Source: Tuctoria greenei
Lineage: Eukaryota > Streptophyta > Magnoliopsida > Poales > Poaceae
Length of the DNA: 64,000 bases
Direction: 5' to 3'
Assembly (NCBI GenBank): GCA_036927565.1
Contig: JAYESD010000010.1
Location: 42,587,298-42,651,297 of the forward strand
Shown here: positions 43,497 to 52,863 of the stretch, in pieces
Position numbering within the stretch: position 1 is the first letter of the stretch
Layout: every line of letters begins with the position of its first letter
Notes under the pieces: generated by a model
The model's database searches: none
Told to the model about the DNA's origin: nothing
Seen by the model: the letters and a program-made list of their open reading frames with translations, nothing else
Position numbers and translations under genes: made by a program

Positions 43497-45587
43497 CTAC
43501 AAAATGTTAGCAACAGCAGGAGGCAAAGAATGTTGCATATCAGAAAGGGAAATCAAAGCATCTTTGCATACCAAAGCATAGGCAACGGAGGTGGAAGCAA
43601 TCAGTTCATTAATATCAGATTTCATAGCAAACAAGCATTTTCCCTTTAGAGATATCTCATTTTTCTTATCAAACACAGATTTGGCATTGTTATTGTTCTC
43701 AACGTTAGCATGGTCCTGAGATTTAGTTTTCCTAGATCTAGCAACATCATCATGCACAATAGCTTCAGGAGACATAGGATGCAACACAATTTTTTTATCG
43801 TGGTAAAGAAAAGAATACTGATTTGATCTACTATGATGCATAGAATCTCTATCAAATTGCCAAGGTCTTCCTAGCAGAATATTACAAGCTTGCATAGGCA
43901 CAACATCGCATTCAACGACATCCTTATATGATCCAATAGTAAAATTGATTCGCACAAGTCTAGTTACCTTTGCCTTACCGCTGTTGTTTAACCATTGAAT
44001 GTAATAGGGATGTGGGTGCAGTTTAGTTCTTAGTGCCAGCTTGGTCACTATGCCACTGCTGGCCAAGTTGTTGCAGCTACCTCCATCAATGATCATGCGG
44101 CAAGATCGCTCTTTGACAACACACTTTGTTTGGAATAATGTGTGCCTTTTATTTTGTTCCGCTTTCTCCATTTGTGCACTAAGCACATGCTGCACAATGA
44201 GACTATCATAGCGTGCTGCATCTTCTGCACCAATATGCTCTTCTTGATGTTCATCGCTACCTACATAGTCAGCTGCAAGCAAAACACATGTATCGTCATC
44301 AAAATCGCTAGCAGATGAGTACTCACCATCATCTTTAACAATTAGAAGACGTTTGCTTGGGCAGTCACGCTGCACATGGCCAAAACCCTTGCACTTGTGA
44401 CATTGAACGTCTCTAGAACGTCTGGTAGATGCTACGGAAGAAGCACTCTCGGTGGGCTTTTGGGTGGTCTTTACTGCTGAGCTAGTGGAAGAAGCACGTG
44501 GCTTGTTGCTGGAGGAAGAAGGTGCTGCCCGACTTGGTGAAGAAGATGGCGGGGAATCACGCCCAATCGAATGAGTTGTTGTGCGTGGTTGCCATGAGCT
44601 AGTCTTTCCTGAAGAAATATTAGTTCTAGAGCTAGCTCGTCGTCCCTGCACTTCCCTTTCAGCTTTACAAGCAAGATGAAACAAACGGGTAACGTTATTG
44701 TAATCTTTATAAGCAAGTATGTCCTGAATTTCACAATTTAAACCACCCAAAAATCTAGCCATAGCTGGTTCCTCATCCTCGTCTAAATTACAACGCAACA
44801 TATCCATTTGTAATTCCTAAAAATACTCTTCTACACTTTTAGCTCCCTGTCTCCATTGTTGTAACTTATTTAACAAATCACGTGCATAGTAAGAAGGAAC
44901 AAATCTAGCCCGCATGAGCTGTTTCAATGCATCCCAAGTTTGTGATATCTTATTAGGACTTTTCTTGCCATGTTGTATCCACCAAACAGAAGCAAAATCA
45001 GTAAACTCACTAGTGGCTACTCTAACTCTAGCGTTTTCAAGAAACTCATGACATGCAAATTTTTGATCAACAGAAATCTCCCAAGTAATATATGCATCGG
45101 GGTCATATTTACCATCGAAATGAGGTATCTTAAATTTGATCTTGTTAGAAGTATCATCATGATTGTGTACCTCACGCCGACGGTGTCCACCCATACCTTG
45201 ACGTTGCGTTGTAGCCGGCGCCGTGGCCTAGCTTCCTCATCTTCCCCAATCTCCGTATCTACAGAATATTCATCTTCATTGTCATGTATAATACTAGGAG
45301 CATTGCTCACCTGTCCATCTACGGTGCGTCCACAATCCCTCTCCTCAAGGAGCTGCAGGATGGCTCCAATAGAGGTGTTCAATGTTTGAATGGAAATCTC
45401 CAACGTGCTGATTTTGGTGTTGGTGTCGATCTGCATATTTTTCCAATTGACCAAGGCGGTCACTGGTAACACGAAAATCCTCATCAAGCGCATCTGTGCA
45501 TAGCCGCACTTGGCGTTCGAAGTGTTGTATAATTTCCCGTGTGCGAGATGAATGCACGTCTTCGTTTGTATTTGCTCCTCCTGCCAT
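43497..45587 (-). pseudogene. gag: gag and protease of element D
   Basis: ATG at 45587 opens MAGGANTNEDVHSSRT. Frames change near 45345 and 45190. The capsid block (45194-44817) holds KIPHFDGKYDPDAYITWEIS and FVPSYYARDLLNKLQQW. After a stop at 44817 an open 436-codon frame (44807-43497) holds LGGLNCEIQDILAYKDYNNV, a Ser-rich linker, the zinc knuckle CHKCKGFGHVQRDC (CX2CX4HX4C), and the protease with MIIDGGSCNNLAS and CNILLGRPWQFDRD. The protease Asp is intact. Few breaks compared with element A. Confidence 0.9.
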
Positions 45588-46610
45588 GGTTAGTAGAAAA
45601 AAAGAACAATCCAATATGAAAGGGTAACGTTATCCCTAGCTACAAAGGTACTGGTGGAGATAACTCACTCACTCTCATCCTGTTCAACCAAGCTCTTACC
45701 TGTTCTTACCAAGCTCAGCAGGAAGGTGATGGCAACCAGCAAGTAATGAACAACTTCAAGAGCAGGTGTCAATCTATGGCTTTAGGTGGCTGAACTAGCA
45801 CAAGGAGCAAACTTTCACCACGTTAATCACAACAAGCTGAATAAATGTTCTACGACAGTATTGTGCTGATCTTAGTCTAGACCGTACTAGAGACGCGAGC
45901 CGAGACACCAATGTCGTCACCAAAAACACCCCAAACAACAATTTGATTTTTTTTTCCTTTTTTTTTCATTTTTTTCTTTTGTTGCGGTGGTCACCCAAAC
46001 TCTCTCTAGATGGAATCAGGAGACCCTAGAACAAAATTTGCACATGTGGCTTTTGATCTTACACTTGCCTTTTTTTCCTTCTCTAATTGCTTGTGGCTTT
46101 TGTGCGGCTTTTGATTTAGCACTTTCCTTTTTCTTGTTGTCAAACTCAAATTACTAATCTGACTCAAACTCGAAGTAGCAATCTGATTCGAACTCGAACT
46201 AGTAATCCGACTCAAACTCGAACTAGCAATCCGAATCGAACTCGAAGTAGCAATCTGATTTGAACTCGTAATCCGACTCAAACTCGACCTAGCAATCCGA
46301 CTCAAAATCGAAGTAGAATCTAATTCAAACTCAAACTAGTAATCTGACTCAAACTCGAACTACGAATTTGACTCGAACTAGGTGACCGAATGTGACACGA
46401 ACTCGAAACTCTAGTGGTGCAAAACTAAAGACTAGCAACTTGACTCGTCAAAGCAACCATGAACTCAACAAGTCTTGACTAAGTAGAGAAAGTAAAAGAC
46501 ACAATGGTCTAGGAATAATGGAAAAACAGATCTGGTATTTTTTTGGGCTTTTTCTGGACTATAGGATGATAACAGCGGAAAGAAAAGTAATGGTAGCACT
46601 CTCACCGATT
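45588..46610 (-). other. Leader of element D
   Basis: Untranslated leader between primer site and gag. It includes a T-rich stretch (about 45945-45980) and a tandem repeat (46141-46390). No coding sequence is supported. Confidence 0.65.
46141..46390. repeat. 24-base tandem repeat in the leader of element D
   Basis: About ten degenerate units of the form AATCCGACTCAAACTCGAACTAGC, differing by substitutions and by loss of a few bases in some units. Confidence 0.85.
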
Positions 46611-46629
46611 AACCTTGCTTTGATTACCA
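46611..46629 (-). promoter_or_regulatory. Primer binding site of element D, variant iMet type
   Basis: The minus strand reads TGGTAATCAAAGCAAGGTT, like TGGTATCAGAGCCAGGTT with one inserted A and two changes. Two bases inside the 5' LTR. Confidence 0.6.
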
Positions 46630-46631
46630 CT

Positions 46632-47471
46632 TGATAGGATCTTGGTTCCCGAACTTTCGATGAGAATAGGAGGGTTCAATTTGTGGAGGAGAAGAAGTTG
46701 GCGATCCGACTACACCGTCCCCAAGACGATGCGCCTTAGCGATCGGTACACCGACTCTGAAGTTGTATTGATGTTGCTGGCGCACAATCAACCTGACCAC
46801 GAGGGCCTTTGTTCCTGCAAGAAATTGAAGAACACGCAAGAACAAGAAGAACAAGCACTTATCAGTTGAATCAATCTGAAGTGAGGTTCTGGATACAAGT
46901 AGACGGCCGATCTAGTCGATACGCGCGTGTACAAGGAAGCAACAGAAGCTAACTTACGAATAAACAAACCCACCATCTAATGAGGGCGGCTGCTACTATT
47001 TATTACCTCCCTAGGGTCATGATAAACCCTAATCACGAGTCCCTAATGGACTCCAAACGATACATGGTCCATGGGCCCAATTTTGGTGATGCAGCACCAT
47101 GAACAGAAAAGGTCTTGGTATTAAAATAACGATTGCGGCTGACTCTGAATAGATATGGACATGAGGCCAGATCCATTTGAAAGTAGACTTGATAATCTAT
47201 CCAGGAAGTACTTGAACGCTCAGATTGGAGTCCGTATGAAGTAGTGGTAGCCGTCACAAGTTGGTGTTGTTCTGCTATCCAAATCCCGCCCTCGCGAATT
47301 CCCTTCCCATTGGCTCCTCTCCATTGTTCCTAAGCAAAACAAGAAAGCACGTAGTTCCACGGTCTAGATAAGATGGACATAAGGCCAAGAACGAGTTCAC
47401 CTCATAGTTTAGTTGACGTGCACGAGCGCTGAGTTGGTGTGGATGTATCGAGGGTGTTGATGTCCCCATCA
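46632..47471 (-). repeat. 5' LTR of element D
   Basis: 840 bases, homologous to 24892-25732 with scattered differences. It also contains the coding-tail sequence (ARARQLNYEVNSFLALC near 47395-47445). Followed by the target duplication ggagg. Confidence 0.93.
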
Positions 47472-48437
47472 GGAGGGAAATGGACTCAGAAATAGACTGG
47501 GCGGTGGAGTCGGCACTAGGAGTGCTCACCTCGACCACAGCTCGGACGAAGAGGGCTCCTCACCAGAGATCGACACGGTGCCTTGGCGATGCGGGAGAGT
47601 GGCAGGGACAGCATGACTCAGCTGGTTGGAACGAGGCGCGCTGGGCGAACCTGAGGCCGACAGTTCGACTTATAGGCGATGAAAGGTGGTGGGCAGTCGG
47701 TTCTGTCGCTCACGCACCGAAGTAATGGCGACGAGATGGCTCATTGCAGCCACGAGCAAGGACGATGAGCACGCGCGCGAGAAGACTGCATGGGCAGTGG
47801 CTCTTTACGGCGCCTTCCTGAGGGGTCAAGTCGTCCGGCCACGATCGTCGGCTAGCGGTGGCATCCACGCGGTTGTCGAGGAGGTCGTCGGGTTGTGAGT
47901 GACGAGAGTATGTAGACGTCTCTTCTTCTGTGCGGCGGTCGGCGTCGAGAATGCGCCGTACGAACGCATCGGAGTCTTCCAGGAAAATGGAGAAGGAGAG
48001 AGGAGGACAATCTTAGCTTCTTCCATAGTTGCTTGGGTCAGATCGAAATATCTGGTTGTTGCTTGGACCAGAGAGAACGTGTTGCAGTTTTGGTGATAGA
48101 GGAAGAAGAAGGGGTTATTTGCAATTATGGAGAAGTGCAAGGGGGTAATTGGAAAGTATATTAGGCTGGCTGTTGGCCTGATGCAGAGAGAGAGAGAGAG
48201 TGGCGTGGGTGTTTAGCGGTAAATAAGAGTGACTTCATTTTTCATTTTATTTTATTTTATCCCTATTTGCTCTTGGTCTGATTATTATTTCTTTATTTAT
48301 TATTTTTAGGAATTAGTAATTAATTTAATTTATTTTTTATTTCAAAACCCTAATATATGTATATATATATATTATTTGATGATTATTATTATTATTATAA
48401 GCTCAATCAACCAGTTCGTGAAAATCAGGATGTTACA
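47472..48437 (-). repeat. LTR of element E, 5' part
   Basis: Begins TGTAACATCC on the minus strand at 48437, AT-rich for the first 200 bases with an ATT and a TA microsatellite (about 48355-48400), then GC-rich. A GA repeat is near 48185. Interrupted at 47472 by element D. Confidence 0.82.
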
Positions 48438-49518
48438 TTAACCCTCACTAGGACAACATTACCCTTAGAGTAGATTGCTTAGGTGTGTGTCACACTACCT
48501 CTATTATCATTTTACTCTTGTTCTGATGAATACTTAGTACCCTATACCTTTATCATAAGAATAGTGTTTACTTTACTTCACAACCTTCCTTTGTTATAAA
48601 TGTGATACCCTTGGTAATACTCTTGGGTGAAATGCTACAACGGTATCTTCCGAGCACTTGCAGATCTCATCTCCTACCGGAGATGATCTTCGGTGTTAAA
48701 AAATAACAGGTGGCACCATCAAAGAAGGCAAGCTCGTTAGCGGTGAGCTCTAGAAAGGGAGTGATCTCCTCATCACTCGCTACAGAGGGCGACATCGAAA
48801 TTTTGATCTTGTCGCACATGGCCTTGAAATACTTCTTCTACCGTTGCTGATTCCTTTGAGTCCTTAGTTCAACCTTCTTGCAGGATGTGAAGATTGACTT
48901 GAGAAACTTCAAGAGGCCACTAGAGGAACCTCTAGAAGTAGAGGGAGGAGCAGATGGTCCTGCAAAGGAAGTAGGAGACTCTATGGCACCCCTCCTCGAC
49001 AAAGTCGTGGAGTAGGAAGAGGATTCGACATCTGAGGGTGCAGCTTCTTGTTCCTCACATCCTTCACAAAATAAAGTTTGGAGACTTTCTTAATCAAGCA
49101 CATAATGAAGGATGCATAGCCACAAGAGCGATTTGGAGTGTGAGAGATGTTGAAGATGTTGTTGTAGATATAGTCAAACACATTGAATTTTTCATCTTCA
49201 CAAATCAGCTTCAAAAGATTCCTCGACGGACCTTGTACCTCCTGCATCACCATCATTTAGAGCCAAACTCTTCCTCAAAAGGCAGTTGAGGACTCCAAAG
49301 AAAGGTAGAATATTAAGAATTGTTGGTGATGGAGATGAAGCGAGCATCGCTCTCCAAGATGCGATGAAGGTATGGTGACGTGTAGTCGATCATCCCCACA
49401 AAGGATGGTGCTAGAATGCTATAGTTGTCATCTATGTTGTTGTCGTCGACCATTCTGCTCATTCGAGACTGGGCAATGGATCTCCCATTGGAGAACCGAA
49501 GGGTGTGTGTGATGATGG
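48438..49518 (-). mobile_element. Element K: old degenerate transposon fragment
   Basis: Bounded by E on the left and J on the right. It encodes remnants of a TE-type protein (next entry). No LTR, primer site or terminal repeat is visible in the part seen, so the class is unknown. It is the substrate into which both E and J inserted. Confidence 0.5.
48981..49462 (-). pseudogene. TE-associated hypothetical protein remnant in K
   Basis: ATG at 49462 opens MSRMVDDNNIDDNYS, then IDYTSPYLHRILESDARF and a stop. An open 91-codon frame (49256-48981) holds FNVFDYIYNNIFNISHT and YASFIMCLIKKVSKLYF. The pattern (FDVxDxIxxxI, then YAxFIMxLI) resembles the central part of the third ORF of element F (FDIVDVLICEMEDVI) and of plant transposon proteins of unknown function. 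The C-terminal Ser/Pro region beyond 48981 is full of stops. Confidence 0.5.
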
Positions 49519-50165
49519 TGTGACACCCGGTCCTGAAAATGAACCAAGTGCAGTGTATGCATGCCTAGGATATTCATCACACATACACATCAACATCACA
49601 AATGATAATCAGAATTTAACCATGCCACGAATAATAAATATACCCTGATTGCAGCGGTAAATAGTCTAACTTAGGCGACTCCAACTCCACGGGCAATCAA
49701 AGGTAGCACGCACTCCTAGTACTCCAAGTTGACCTCCAAAATTCCTCTTGTAGCTGAATTAATGTGGGAATAGCAAGGTTGAGCATATGTCGTACTCAGC
49801 AAGTGTGGGAAAATATGACATGTAGCTAAAAACAAGGAATGATAATAAATGGCTATTTGCTGAAAAGTACAATTAAAACATATGAAAAGCATCCTACAAT
49901 GTCTATGTGAATTAATCCCATCATATCCCAAATAATTACCAATTATGTGTCCAACATCATCAACTACCATCATATTACATCCATCAATAATTATCCATCC
50001 ATATATCAAATTCATACCATCATCATCATCAACCATGTTCATTTATCGCAACTCAAACCATAACCAAACAATCCCAAATCCAAAGTTCCACTCTAATCAT
50101 GTGAGGGTCGAGGTCGCTCATAACCGGGAGCACGGCTATCATGATAGTTTTTAAAACTTTGCAGA
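49519..50165 (-). mobile_element. Element J: fragment of a Tekay-type LTR
   Basis: On the minus strand it matches the 3' third of the LTRs of A and H, ending in CCGGGTGTCACA at 49519. The LTR end touches K directly, with no primer site, so J is either a 3' LTR or a solo LTR. Its 5' part is cut by G at 50166 and is not in view. The paired hairpins (about 50115-50148) are conserved. Confidence 0.85.
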
Positions 50166-50436
50166 TGATGAGGACATCGCTACCATTGATACAACCACAA
50201 CAGCAGCCCATTCACCACTTGCGGATAATCAAGGTCCAATGACACGCGCTCGTGCACATGAACTTAATTATCAGCTGAATTCATTTCTGGCTGTTCAAAT
50301 TAATTATCCTTCACATGGAGAACTATTAAAGCCTTATGATGACCTTGTTATTATTAGGTGCTTGAGAATTGATCCAGCTAGGAGGAATGGAGGGATTAAT
50401 GCAATGAAGACCGCTCCACCCGAGGGGTCCTCATAA
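50166..50436 (+). CDS. Polyprotein tail encoded inside LTR G
   Basis: An open frame continues from before the LTR start to a stop at 50436: DDEDIATIDTTTTAAHSPLA, then GPMTRARAHELNYQLNSFLA and CLRIDPARRNGG. The stretch TRARAxxLNYxxNSFL is shared with element D's LTR. The reading frame is open although it lies in an LTR. Without an upstream pol here it is probably not expressed as such. The tail's role in the polyprotein is unknown. Confidence 0.7.
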
Positions 50437-50631
50437 CTGCAGCAAGTACCAGCTTAAAAGGGGCATAACTTTCAACTCCCAAGGTTGTTTAATACAAATA
50501 AGTACTTGCTGGAAAGGTCTCTTTGTCTACTTTCCATTGGATCAAGAATCAAAGGAATATGGCGCTTGAGTTGCCCAGAAAAGGCCGAACAAGACTTGTG
50601 ACTCCATCTTGAATTCTAGTTTTCCTCCTCT

Positions 50632-50638
50632 ATATAAG
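50632..50638 (+). promoter_or_regulatory. TATA box in LTR G
   Basis: TATATAA in CCTCTATATAAGCAAC, downstream of the coding tail. Confidence 0.65.
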
Positions 50639-50862
50639 CAACTAGCAGCCATAGGAAGAACATGGGTTTTGTTCTCTACAAGTTTAGCCATTGCTACTTC
50701 CTTGTAAGGCAAGTGTCGACGAGACCTTTCAATTACTTGAATCATAACCCCAACTTATCACACTCGTGAGTGTTTGCTTGTTATATTGTTCTTGGTTGTT
50801 CTTCGATTGCTTGCAAGTTCAAGGTTGTTCTTGGCATAGCAAGAACAGCAACAATAGGAGCC

Positions 50863-51030
50863 GGTGTAACTATCGCTAAGGTACAACACCCTTGTGGTTG
50901 TTTTAGTCGGGTAGCACAACGTCGACCTCTACCCAAATCATAGTTATCAGGAAACGGTGTAACTGTCGCTCAAGGCACCACACCATTCTGGTTGTGGTAG
51001 TTGGGCAGCCAACGTCGACCTCCACCAAAT
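50863..51030 (+). repeat. Tandem duplication in LTR G
   Basis: Two copies with a period of about 93 bases, starting at 50863 and 50956. Each begins GGTGTAACT-TCGCT and ends near CAACGTCGACCTC-ACC. Diverged from each other. Confidence 0.75.
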
Positions 51031-51736
51031 TCGTTCACCATAAACATTCACGTCGAAAGATAGGGCATCCCTCATACCCGTTGGGTTCATCAACACAATG
51101 TAAGGATCAAATGCCCAAGACGGGGGGTGAATTTGGCTTTCTTTTCAAAAATCTAAGCAATAAAACTTAATCCCTAAAAGCCCAATTCCCTACGCAAACA
51201 ATCTATGCATTGAAGTAAATAGCAACTTTGTGGAATATAGGATGCATAAATGTAAGGAGGAGGAGGAGGATGCAAACTCCCGAGGAGACACAAGAATTTA
51301 TCCCGTGGTTCGGCAAGATCGTCAAGATCTTCCTACATCCATGTTATGGCACCCACCAAAGGGTATAGCCACACCCAAGTCATCGAGATGAGGGATCTCC
51401 ACTATTCTTCTCCGCTTGCCAACCTCGGCAAGGTGGAGCTCAAGCCTTGTACAACTTCGACCCTCCGGGCTTCCACAAACGCCTTGGCAAGCTCCGGAAG
51501 TCTCTCACAGTTACAAACACCAAAGGGGCACTCCCTTGAGGCTCTCACTATCCTAGAGATTCCACTCACCCAGAATGGAGGCACACAAGCTCTCTCTCTC
51601 TAGCTAGTTCTAGCCTATATCTTGGTGTGTAGGTGGTCGAATTGATGTAGAAGTGATGGCTCTTGGTCTTGAACGCTTGTGGATGTGTTGAGAATGTTTG
51701 GTGATCAAGACTTATCGAAATGACCGGTTTAGGGGG

Positions 51737-51744
51737 TATTTATA
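51737..51744 (-). promoter_or_regulatory. TATA box in element F LTR
   Basis: Minus strand TATAAATA, just downstream (on that strand) of the U3 motif array. Confidence 0.65.
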
Positions 51745-51802
51745 GCCAGCCTCCCCGAAATAGACGTTGGAAAAGTAGGCTGACAGAACTTTTCTGCGAA
51801 CA

Positions 51803-52175
51803 CCGGATGATCCGATGTCTCCCCTTTAGTTATCACCGGTCAAGTTTACTTTAGCTGACGTCAGTGTGTCAGATATGACCGTTGTTAGACCGATGTTGCA
51901 CTTTTCTTCTCATCGGATGATCTGGTGGCTCTTCCTCTAGAATTGACTCAAACTTGATGCTTACTGGAGTGATTGACCGATGTGTATATTTCTGTACATC
52001 GAATGATCCGGTGCTACACTTGGTCCAAGGATATTGCAAACTGTACTGATGGACCGATGTAGCTGAGCCCTTAACATCGGATGATCCGGTGAGTGCTTTG
52101 TTCTGAGGTCTTCTTCTTCTGCTGAACCAACTCGACCGATGTATTGTTCTCAGAAATCATCGGTTGATCCGGTGA
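51803..52175. repeat. CATCGGATGATCCGGTG array in U3 of element F
   Basis: Five copies about 80 bases apart (near 51803, 51920, 52007, 52076 and 52162), four of them paired with an upstream GACCGATGT. Copies vary by one to three bases. Confidence 0.85.
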
Positions 52176-52486
52176 GTTGATTTTGTTTGCTTCGAGTTGT
52201 TTCTAAGTGATTCTTTTGTGTCTTGCTCAATTGACCTCTTAGAATTTTGTTGGAAATGTACTTCTGATGGTTGTCAAGCATTAAGTGTCATCAATTGTGG
52301 TTGAATGACTTTGACATAAGAGCTTTCACTTCTTGTCTTCATATCATTGATTTGATCTCATAAATTGATTGTATATGGGTCTCCAATGACATATAGATTT
52401 CATTTGATTGAGTGATTATGGGGACCTTGCATTCACAAATTCATTAGTAACCGAAACCGTACCTCATGGGGGCCTAGATGCTTTCA

Positions 52487-52500
52487 ATCTCCCCCTTTTT
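52487..52500 (-). promoter_or_regulatory. Polypurine tract of element F
   Basis: Minus strand AAAAAGGGGGAGAT directly before the LTR. Confidence 0.88.
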
Positions 52501-52863
52501 GGTGATTGATGACAACACAATAATTGAAGCACAATAGTAATGAATTTGATAGTACAAAACTTAAGAGGATGTGCAATTAGTACAAGGTTATTACACTTAA
52601 AATTTGAACGCTCAATCACAGAATAACTCAAGTGAATAAGTGATCATAAGATATAGATAGACACCAAATAAGCTCAATCGATTAATAACATAAGAGTACT
52701 CAATAAAAACCAAATGAGTAGCAAGAACATCAAATTACAAAAGATAAGCATCAAATTACAAAAGATAGAGAAACAAACTCCCCCTGAGACTAAGCAACCC
52801 CCCCCTGACTCTCTAACTCTTCTCCACCTTTGGCATCAAGACACCAAAAAGGGATCCGAGTGC
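52501..52863 (-). other. 3' noncoding region of element F
   Basis: AT-rich sequence between the third ORF and the polypurine tract. On the minus strand it has another G-rich purine run near 52780-52808. No coding sequence seen. Confidence 0.6.

Larger units (their letters stand above)
24892..47471 (-). mobile_element. Element D: Ty3/gypsy element, split by element C
   Basis: Two 840-base LTRs (24892-25732 and 46632-47471) flanked by ggagg at 24887-24891 and 47472-47476. On the minus strand: primer site, leader, gag with protease, RT, RNase H, integrase, with the end of pol running into the 3' LTR. Element C (27946-43084) is inserted in RT. Without C the element is about 7.4 kb. The integrase C-terminal block (RADGPFKVLERTKDNAYKLE) lacks a chromodomain that I can see; I do not assign a lineage. 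Confidence 0.94.
21817..48437 (-). mobile_element. Element E: partial Ty3/gypsy-type element, 5' end only
   Basis: The minus-strand LTR begins at 48437 (TGTAACATCC) and ends at 22932, interrupted by element D (24892-47471). It is followed by a tRNA-iMet primer site and about 1.1 kb of leader/accessory sequence up to 21817. There element A is inserted; the rest of E should lie left of A, outside the window. Without D the LTR is about 2.9 kb. No pol is in view, so assignment to gypsy rests on LTR style, primer and accessory ORF type. Confidence 0.75.
50166..51098 (+). mobile_element. Element G: LTR start related to element D, with coding tail
   Basis: Begins TGATGAGGACATC like D's LTR and encodes the same polyprotein tail from the first base. 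TATA box at 50632-50638. It is cut by copia F at 51098; the other end is outside the window. It may be a solo LTR or the left LTR of a full element. Confidence 0.8.
51099..52486 (-). repeat. 3' LTR of element F
   Basis: 1388 bases, TG...CA. TATA box TATAAATA on the minus strand at 51737-51744. U3 (about 51803-52175) carries a spaced motif array. Preceded by cacaa at 51094-51098. Confidence 0.93.

Noticed and set aside
47480..47898. Plus-strand frames at 47480-47898 as a gene
   Set aside because: They lie in the GC-rich part of E's LTR, opposite to its orientation, with no known motif.
51346..51603. Plus-strand frame in the LTR of F
   Set aside because: Located in the R/U5 part of an LTR on the opposite strand; no family motif.
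51803..52175. Regularly spaced palindromic repeats suggesting a CRISPR array
   Set aside because: Only five degenerate copies about 80 bases apart in an LTR of a plant element, no cas genes and a eukaryotic context.
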